From NCBI RefSeq assembly GCF_020852615.1, contig NZ_JADZAJ010000013.1, forward strand, positions 1 through 64,000: DNA of 64,000 bases, written 5' to 3'. This document shows, in pieces, positions 57,067 through 64,000 of this stretch (position 1 is its first letter; the number at the start of each line of letters is the position of its first letter). Source of the DNA: Nitrosomonas sp. Its GTDB lineage: Bacteria; Pseudomonadota; Gammaproteobacteria; Burkholderiales; Nitrosomonadaceae. Position numbers and translations under genes: made by a program. The notes below the pieces were generated by a model. The model made no database searches, was not told where the DNA came from, and saw nothing but the letters and a program-made list of their open reading frames with translations.

Positions 57067-57966
57067 ATGATGGAAAACCACGTGATTACGCAGCCTTCGA
57101 TGCCAAATATTGATTTACACAGCCATTCGACCATCTCAGACGGTGTGTTATCACCTTCCCGGTTACTGGCACACGCTGCCACGCGCGGGGTGACCGTGCT
57201 GGCACTGACCGACCACGACGATGTCGCCGGACTGAACGAAGCCACCCGCAGCGCACAGCAGGAAAATATCACATTGATCCCCGGTGTAGAAATTTCTGTC
57301 ACCTGGCACGGCCGGACCCTGCACATTCTGGGTCTTGGGATCGACCCCGAGTACCCCCCTCTGGTTGAAGGATTGCAGAAAATCCGGGACGGTCGCATGG
57401 ATCGGGCGCGGGCAATTGCTGCGCAACTGGATAAATTCGGCATCCATGGCAGTTTTGAAGGTGCCAGCGCCCAGGCTGGTGAAAGCAGATTGATCGGCCG
57501 CACCCATTTTGCCCGTTTTCTGGCAGATCGGGGATACGCCAAAGACGTAAAGTCCGTGTTCAAAAAATATCTGGTCAAAGGCAAACCCGGCCATGTTTCA
57601 CATATCTGGGTCAGTCTGGATGAAGCTATCGGCTGGATACGCGGCAGCGGAGGTCAGGCGGTGATTGCTCACCCTGCCCGCTATAAACTGGGTAACAGCC
57701 TGCTCGAACAGTTACTGAATGAATTCTGTGAACTGAAAGGTGCGGGAATCGAGGTTGTCTCCTCCAGCCATACACCTGAACAAATGCGGCAATTTGCAGG
57801 ACTGGCCACCCGTATGAACCTGTACGCATCGTGCGGATCTGACTACCACGGCCCGGGAGAAAGCTACTTTGATCTGGGCAGATTGCCCGCATTACCCCCG
57901 GAATGCACGCCAATATGGGACGGATGGCAGATCCAAAATATTCCGGAACCAGTGCAACAATCCTGA
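57067..57966 (+). CDS. PHP domain phosphoesterase (RNase AM/YciV-like)
   Basis: 'NIDLHSHSTISDGVLSPSRLLAHAATRGVTVLALTDHDDVAGL', 'AHPARYKL', 'GSDYHGPGESYFDLGRLP'. Confidence 0.9.
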   Translation: MMENHVITQPSMPNIDLHSHSTISDGVLSPSRLLAHAATRGVTVLALTDHDDVAGLNEATRSAQQENITLIPGVEISVTWHGRTLHILGLGIDPEYPPLVEGLQKIRDGRMDRARAIAAQLDKFGIHGSFEGASAQAGESRLIGRTHFARFLADRGYAKDVKSVFKKYLVKGKPGHVSHIWVSLDEAIGWIRGSGGQAVIAHPARYKLGNSLLEQLLNEFCELKGAGIEVVSSSHTPEQMRQFAGLATRMNLYASCGSDYHGPGESYFDLGRLPALPPECTPIWDGWQIQNIPEPVQQS

Positions 57967-58074
57967 ATAAGCAACCGGAACAGACCGGGCAACTGCCTTC
58001 CGGCAAGCCGGCCTGAAACAGTCGACCCCAAAAATACCTGATATTTCCCGACCACAACAGCTTATCAAACAGCC

Positions 58075-58707
58075 ATGGCCCAATTTTTTTCGATACACCC
58101 GCAAACACCTCATAGCAGGCTGATTCGTCAGGCCGTTGATATCTTGCGCAATGGCGGCGTAATAGCGTATCCAACCGATTCCTGCTATGCATTAGGCTGC
58201 CGGATTGGCAACAAGGAAGCGATGGATCGTATTCGCACCATCCGCAAAGTAGATCAAAATCACAATTTCACTCTGGTATGCCGGGATCTGGCGGAAATTG
58301 CCACGTATGCCAAAGTGGATAATGCGCAGTACCGTTTACTGAAAGCAGCCACGCCCGGCAGTTATACCTTCATCCTGACCGCGACGCGTGAAGTACCGCG
58401 CCGCCTGCAGCACCCCAGGCGCCATACAATCGGATTGCGCATTCCTGACCACCCGGTTGCACAAGCATTGCTGACTGAACTGGATGAACCGCTGCTGAGC
58501 TCAACCCTTATCCTGCCTGAAGACGAGCTGCCGCTAAATGATGCCGAAGCAATCCGTCATCACCTGGAACATCAGATTGAGCTGGTTATGGACGCCGGCT
58601 CCTGTGGCACTGACATGACCACGGTGGTTGATCTGACTGAAGCCACACCCAAAATTGCCCGCCTTGGAAAAGGCGATTTATCACCCTTTGGAATTATTCA
58701 TGGATAA
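58075..58707 (+). CDS. YciO/Sua5-family (threonylcarbamoyl-AMP synthase-like) protein
   Basis: 'GGVIAYPTDSCYALGCRIGNKEAMDRIRTIRKVDQNHNFTLVCRDLAEI', 'PGSYTFILTATREVPRRLQHPRRHTIGLRIPDHPV'. Confidence 0.92.
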   Translation: MAQFFSIHPQTPHSRLIRQAVDILRNGGVIAYPTDSCYALGCRIGNKEAMDRIRTIRKVDQNHNFTLVCRDLAEIATYAKVDNAQYRLLKAATPGSYTFILTATREVPRRLQHPRRHTIGLRIPDHPVAQALLTELDEPLLSSTLILPEDELPLNDAEAIRHHLEHQIELVMDAGSCGTDMTTVVDLTEATPKIARLGKGDLSPFGIIHG

Positions 58708-59365
58708 CATCATTCAGGGCATCGCTATTTACGCACTGCCGGTCATTTTTGCCATCACCCTGCATGAAGCCGCACACGGTTATGTTGCCAGGCATTTTGG
58801 TGATCTGACTGCCGAAATGGCCGGGCGCATCAGCCTGAACCCACTCAGACACATTGACCCTGTCGGTACCATCCTGATTCCCCTGATGATGTTCATGACC
58901 AGCAAGCTGGTAATGGGCAGTGGTTTACTTTTCGGCTGGGCCAAGCCGGTACCGGTCAACTTCGGCCGGTTACGCCAGCCGAAAAAGGATATGCTGTGGG
59001 TAGCCGCCGCCGGGCCTGGCGCTAATCTGCTGATGGCCTTTTTCTGGGCAGCTGTCATCAAACTGGGAATGAGCATGCCTGACAGTGTTTATATCAAACC
59101 CATGGTGCTGATGGGAATTGCCGGCATCGAAATCAACGTAGTGCTCATGGTACTGAATCTGTTGCCGCTCCCCCCGCTTGATGGCGGACGCATTGCCGTC
59201 AGTCTGCTGCCTAACAGTCTTGCCTGGAAATTTGCTCAGATTGAGCCCTATGGTTTTGTAATTCTGCTTGTGCTGCTCGTAAGCGGTGCCCTGAATGTGG
59301 TGTTATGGCCGCTGATCACGATTACCAAGCAGATGATCGTTATGCTCTTTGGTCTTTATATATAA
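58700..59365 (+). CDS. Site-2 protease family (M50) membrane metalloprotease
   Basis: 'ITLHEAAHGYVARHFGDLTAEMAGRISLNPLRHIDPVGTILIPL', 'NLLPLPPLDGGRI'; start MDNIIQ chosen. Confidence 0.92.
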   Translation: MDNIIQGIAIYALPVIFAITLHEAAHGYVARHFGDLTAEMAGRISLNPLRHIDPVGTILIPLMMFMTSKLVMGSGLLFGWAKPVPVNFGRLRQPKKDMLWVAAAGPGANLLMAFFWAAVIKLGMSMPDSVYIKPMVLMGIAGIEINVVLMVLNLLPLPPLDGGRIAVSLLPNSLAWKFAQIEPYGFVILLVLLVSGALNVVLWPLITITKQMIVMLFGLYI

Positions 59366-59434
59366 AAATTAACAGCTTTTATGCCCCAAGCCAGCCCTGT
59401 ATTTTTTCGATTCATGACAGCCGGAGCCTTGTAA

Positions 59435-60637
59435 ATGTTTGCTGACCGTGTTCTTTCAGGTATGCGCCCCACTGGAAACCTGCATCTGGGGCATTATCAC
59501 GGTGTATTGAAAAACTGGCTGACCTTGCAGCAGCAGTATGAATGTCTCTTTTTTGTAGCCGACTGGCACGCGCTGACAACCCATTACGATACCCCCGGAA
59601 TCATCGAGCAGCACAGCCGGGACATGGTAATAGACTGGCTGGCAGCGGGGATCGATCCTGCTAAGGCAACCCTGTTCATTCAGTCAAAAGTCCCGGCACA
59701 CGCCGAGTTGTACCTCCTGCTGTCAATGATTACCCCGCTTGGCTGGCTGGAGCGTGTTCCCACTTACAAAGACCAGCAGGAAAAACTTTCCGAGAAAGAT
59801 CTCAGTACCTACGGTTTTCTCGGGTACCCGTTGCTGCAGAGTGCAGATATCCTGATTTACCGGGCCAACCTCGTTCCTGTAGGGGAAGATCAGGCACCTC
59901 ATCTGGAATTTACACGCGAAATTTCCCGCCGGTTTAATCATATTTTCGGCAAAGAGCCGGATTTTGAGAACAAAGCAGCTCAGGCCATTAAAAAAATGGG
60001 ATCGAGGCAGGGAAAACTTTACAGTGAACTGCGTACTCGCTATCTGGAACAAGGTGATGAAAATGCCCTGATTGAGGGCAGGTCATTACTGAATGAGCAG
60101 CAAAATCTAAGTGTCGATGATCGTGAGCGACTGTCCGGTTATCTGGAAGGAAGAAGCAAGGTCATTCTGCCCGAGCCACAGACACTATTGACCCGGGCAT
60201 CCAGAATGCCCGGTCTGGATGGCCAGAAAATGTCCAAATCGTATGGCAATACGATCGGTTTACGAGAAGATGCGGACAGTATTGCAAAAAAAATACGTAC
60301 CATGCCAACCGACCCGGCACGTATTCGTCGCAGCGATCCCGGCAATCCGGAAAAATGCCCGGTCTGGCAATTTCACCAGCTTTATTCATCGGCAGAAACC
60401 CGCAACTGGGTACAACAGGGCTGTACATCTGCCGGAATCGGCTGTCTGGAATGCAAGCAGCCTGTCATTCAATCCATATTGGATGAACAGGCCCCCATTC
60501 TGGAACGCGCCAGGATGTATGAAGCAGATCCCGCTCAGATAAAAAAAATCATTACCGATGGATGTGAAAAAGCCAACCAGCTGGCTGAAGAAACGATGCG
60601 AGATGTCAGAGCGGCACTGGGGCTGAGCTATCTTTAA
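59435..60637 (+). CDS. trpS: Tryptophanyl-tRNA synthetase
   Basis: 'VLSGMRPTGNLHLGHYHGVL', 'GLDGQKMSKSYGNTI'. Confidence 0.97.
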   Translation: MFADRVLSGMRPTGNLHLGHYHGVLKNWLTLQQQYECLFFVADWHALTTHYDTPGIIEQHSRDMVIDWLAAGIDPAKATLFIQSKVPAHAELYLLLSMITPLGWLERVPTYKDQQEKLSEKDLSTYGFLGYPLLQSADILIYRANLVPVGEDQAPHLEFTREISRRFNHIFGKEPDFENKAAQAIKKMGSRQGKLYSELRTRYLEQGDENALIEGRSLLNEQQNLSVDDRERLSGYLEGRSKVILPEPQTLLTRASRMPGLDGQKMSKSYGNTIGLREDADSIAKKIRTMPTDPARIRRSDPGNPEKCPVWQFHQLYSSAETRNWVQQGCTSAGIGCLECKQPVIQSILDEQAPILERARMYEADPAQIKKIITDGCEKANQLAEETMRDVRAALGLSYL

Positions 60638-61473
60638 TGCAACAGAGTTACCCGAACCTCCGGACAGATACGGGAGACAGATTGGATAACACACTGTTAA
60701 ACGACCCGGTTGCCAGGGTGCAAGGTGTGCCATTGCTGGAAGTTCCGCAGGATTTATACATTCCTCCCGAGGCACTCCGGATTTTTCTGGAAACATTTGA
60801 AGGGCCACTGGATCTGCTGCTTTACCTGATCCGCAAGCACAACCTGGATATCCTGGATATTCCAATGGCTGAACTCACGCGACAATACATTGCTTATGTC
60901 GAAACGATGCGCGCTGACCAGTTTGAGCTGGCTGCCGAATATCTGCTCATGACTGCGCTGTTGATCGAGATTAAATCCCGCATGCTGTTACCGCACCCGG
61001 CAGCAACTCCGGAAGATGAAACCGATCCCCGTGCCGAACTGGTACGTCGTCTGCTGGAATACGAGCAGATCAGGCAGGCTGCCATGCACATACATAGCCT
61101 GCCGGTTGCCGGCAAAGATTTCATGCTGACTCATGTCTGGACTGATTTCATCACTGAGAAACAGCTTCCCGATGTCAGTGCTCAGGATTTGTACGACACC
61201 TGGCTGGTTTTAATAGAGCGTCTCCGGCTCAACCGCAATCACACCATCCGTTATGAAACTGTTTCGGTACGGGCGTGTATGAGCGAAATCCTGAAAAATT
61301 TGCAATCGCGGGGTAATGCTCCCTTTATCGAACTGTTCAGCGACATCACCAATATTCATAAACTGGTAGCCAGCTTCCTGGCGCTGCTGGAACTGGCACG
61401 GGAAGCCCTCGTCAATATTGTCCAGTCAGAGCGCTTTGGAACGATTTATGTCCACGCCATCCGTGCTGACTGA
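60637..61473 (+). CDS. scpA: Segregation and condensation protein A
   Basis: 'FEGPLDLLLYLIRKHNLDILDIPMAELTRQYIAYV'. Confidence 0.93.
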   Translation: MQQSYPNLRTDTGDRLDNTLLNDPVARVQGVPLLEVPQDLYIPPEALRIFLETFEGPLDLLLYLIRKHNLDILDIPMAELTRQYIAYVETMRADQFELAAEYLLMTALLIEIKSRMLLPHPAATPEDETDPRAELVRRLLEYEQIRQAAMHIHSLPVAGKDFMLTHVWTDFITEKQLPDVSAQDLYDTWLVLIERLRLNRNHTIRYETVSVRACMSEILKNLQSRGNAPFIELFSDITNIHKLVASFLALLELAREALVNIVQSERFGTIYVHAIRAD

Positions 61474-62104
61474 TCTGATCGGGATCAGCGCTCCCCTCCC
61501 GCTGAGCCAGATCACCCGAATTCTTGAAGCAGCACTGCTTACGACATCAGAACCATTGACTATTGATGATTTCAAAAAATTGTTTGATGGTGGTATTGAT
61601 AAAAAAACATTACAGGAATTACTGGTAAATCTGGGCAAAAAATGGCATGACAGTGGAATAGAATTGGTTTCAGTCGCCGGGGGTTGGCGCTTCCAGAGCA
61701 AACCGGAGATGCAGGTTTTTCTGGATCGGCTTAGTCCGCAAAGGCCACCGCGCTACTCGCGAGCAGTCATGGAGACACTGGCGATTATTGCTTACCGGCA
61801 ACCCGTTACTCGCGGAGATATTGAAGCGATCCGGGGGGTAGCAGTTTCTGCACAAATCATCAAAACGCTGGAATCACGCGGCTGGATTGAAACCATCGGG
61901 CAGCGCGATATACCCGGCAGACCCTATCTTTATGCCACCACCCGGCATTTTCTCGATGATCTGAATTTGCAGTCACTGGAACAGTTACCCGCCCTGGATA
62001 GTTTCAATCCGCTGGATCCGCTTATCAATGAAGCCACGCCAGACGATACGGAAGTACCTGCTATGCAGGAATCCGGCAAATCTGCCACACATGAATCAAC
62101 ATGA
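61448..62104 (+). CDS. scpB: Segregation and condensation protein B
   Basis: '[29 protein letters not shown]'-type motif (here '[31 protein letters not shown]'); overlaps scpA; start [10 protein letters not shown] uncertain. Confidence 0.92.
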   Translation: MSTPSVLTDLIGISAPLPLSQITRILEAALLTTSEPLTIDDFKKLFDGGIDKKTLQELLVNLGKKWHDSGIELVSVAGGWRFQSKPEMQVFLDRLSPQRPPRYSRAVMETLAIIAYRQPVTRGDIEAIRGVAVSAQIIKTLESRGWIETIGQRDIPGRPYLYATTRHFLDDLNLQSLEQLPALDSFNPLDPLINEATPDDTEVPAMQESGKSATHEST

Positions 62105-62124
62105 TTTTTATTTCTGGAGACACT

Positions 62125-63372
<1,248 letters not shown>

Positions 63373-63460
63373 AGTCGCACTTCCCCGGGGCAGTACTACC
63401 TACCCCCAAAAAAGCAAACCCCGACCTGATATTAAATACCAGGCCGGGGAAAGAAGAAAG

Positions 63461-63487
63461 CTGATCCTGCCGGATCAGCCTTTTTAT
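63461..63487. terminator. Rho-independent terminator between convergent icd and csp genes
   Basis: GCTGATCC-TGCC-GGATCAGC-CTTTTT. A second inverted repeat CCCCGaCCTG...CAGGcCGGGG lies at about 63419-63450. Confidence 0.75.
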
Positions 63488-63497
63488 ACGATAAAAA

Positions 63498-63701
63498 CTA
63501 AGCAGCCTGAATGTTAGAGGCCTGCTTACCTTTTGGTCCCTGTGTAACTTCAAAGCTAACTTTTTGGCCTTCTTTCAGGGTCTTGAAACCTGTCATGCTG
63601 ATTGCAGAAAAATGTGCGAATAAATCCTCACTGCCATCGTCCGGTGTAATAAAACCAAATCCTTTAGAATCATTGAACCACTTTACTGTGCCTGTTGCCA
63701 T
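63498..63701 (-). CDS. Cold-shock domain protein (CspA family)
   Basis: '[34 protein letters not shown]'. Confidence 0.96.
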   Translation of the reverse strand: MATGTVKWFNDSKGFGFITPDDGSEDLFAHFSAISMTGFKTLKEGQKVSFEVTQGPKGKQASNIQAA

Positions 63702-64000
63702 TTCCACTTCCTATAAAAAACTGGGCCGGATACCCTGATACTATTTGAATTTCAAGACCGCAAACGGCTCTAACCTGTACTGCAGAAAACTTGAAGCCAA
63801 ACGCCGGTTGCAGTTTCACGCAAAATATGTCCCAAGTCAAGCAGTTGGTGTTGTCCGGCAGTGGATATTATCGGATTCCTGTTTATAAAATACGATGAAA
63901 ACTGCTCAAGCAATCACTTAAGAATAGTCAGAGCGCTGTCGTAATCGATTCTTAATGTGTTTCGGGGAATCAGTCAGGAGTCAAGTCCCGGAGGGCTGGC

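Noticed and set aside
56979-57584. 614-aa ORF (55740..57584, minus) suggesting a larger NnrS fusion protein
   Set aside because: The first ~200 residues are low-complexity Ser/Arg/Pro-rich and antisense to the well-supported PHP gene. NnrS similarity begins at MNNRVTIWKHL (56978).
57626-58192. 188-aa minus-strand ORF spanning PHP and yciO genes
   Set aside because: Antisense to two well-supported CDSs; Cys/Arg-rich translation with no protein family.

Overview
The window looks like core chromosome of a betaproteobacterial chemolithoautotroph. Gene content and order (RuBisCO cbbLSQO plus a cbbN-like ORF, divergent cbbR, H+-PPase, PPi-PFK) resemble Nitrosomonas-type ammonia oxidisers; this attribution comes from recall, not a database search. 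Left to right it contains: the 3' part of an Mrp Na+/H+ antiporter operon; an Ala-zipper lipoprotein; a GST; a GGDEF/EAL protein; a DedA/YqaA-type membrane protein; a hemA-prfA-prmC-grxD block; ispB; tRNA-Pro(CGG); the cbb operon with cbbR; cheY-cheZ; a beta-carbonic anhydrase/Smr pair; trxB; alaS-recX-recA; an adk-pfp-hppA pyrophosphate-linked block; mutS; slyD-like; rnhB-fabZ-skp-bamA-rseP-dxr-cdsA-uppS-frr-pyrH-tsf-rpsB; an FNR-type regulator; a lipoprotein cytochrome c; a Zur-like regulator between two TonB-dependent receptors; an NnrS protein; a PHP-Sua5/YciO-M50-trpS-scpA-scpB-icd block; and a cold-shock gene. I saw no transposases, CRISPR arrays, phage genes or rRNA. No clearly novel multi-gene system is evident. 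The most noteworthy points are: an adk gene with no ATG/GTG/TTG start (apparent ATT start), absence of lpxD/lpxA/lpxB from their usual locus, paired TGCAAC-N3-GTTGCA palindromes between the zur-like gene and a ZnuD-like receptor, a hairpin between cbbS and cbbQ, and the small cbbN-like ORF of unknown function.
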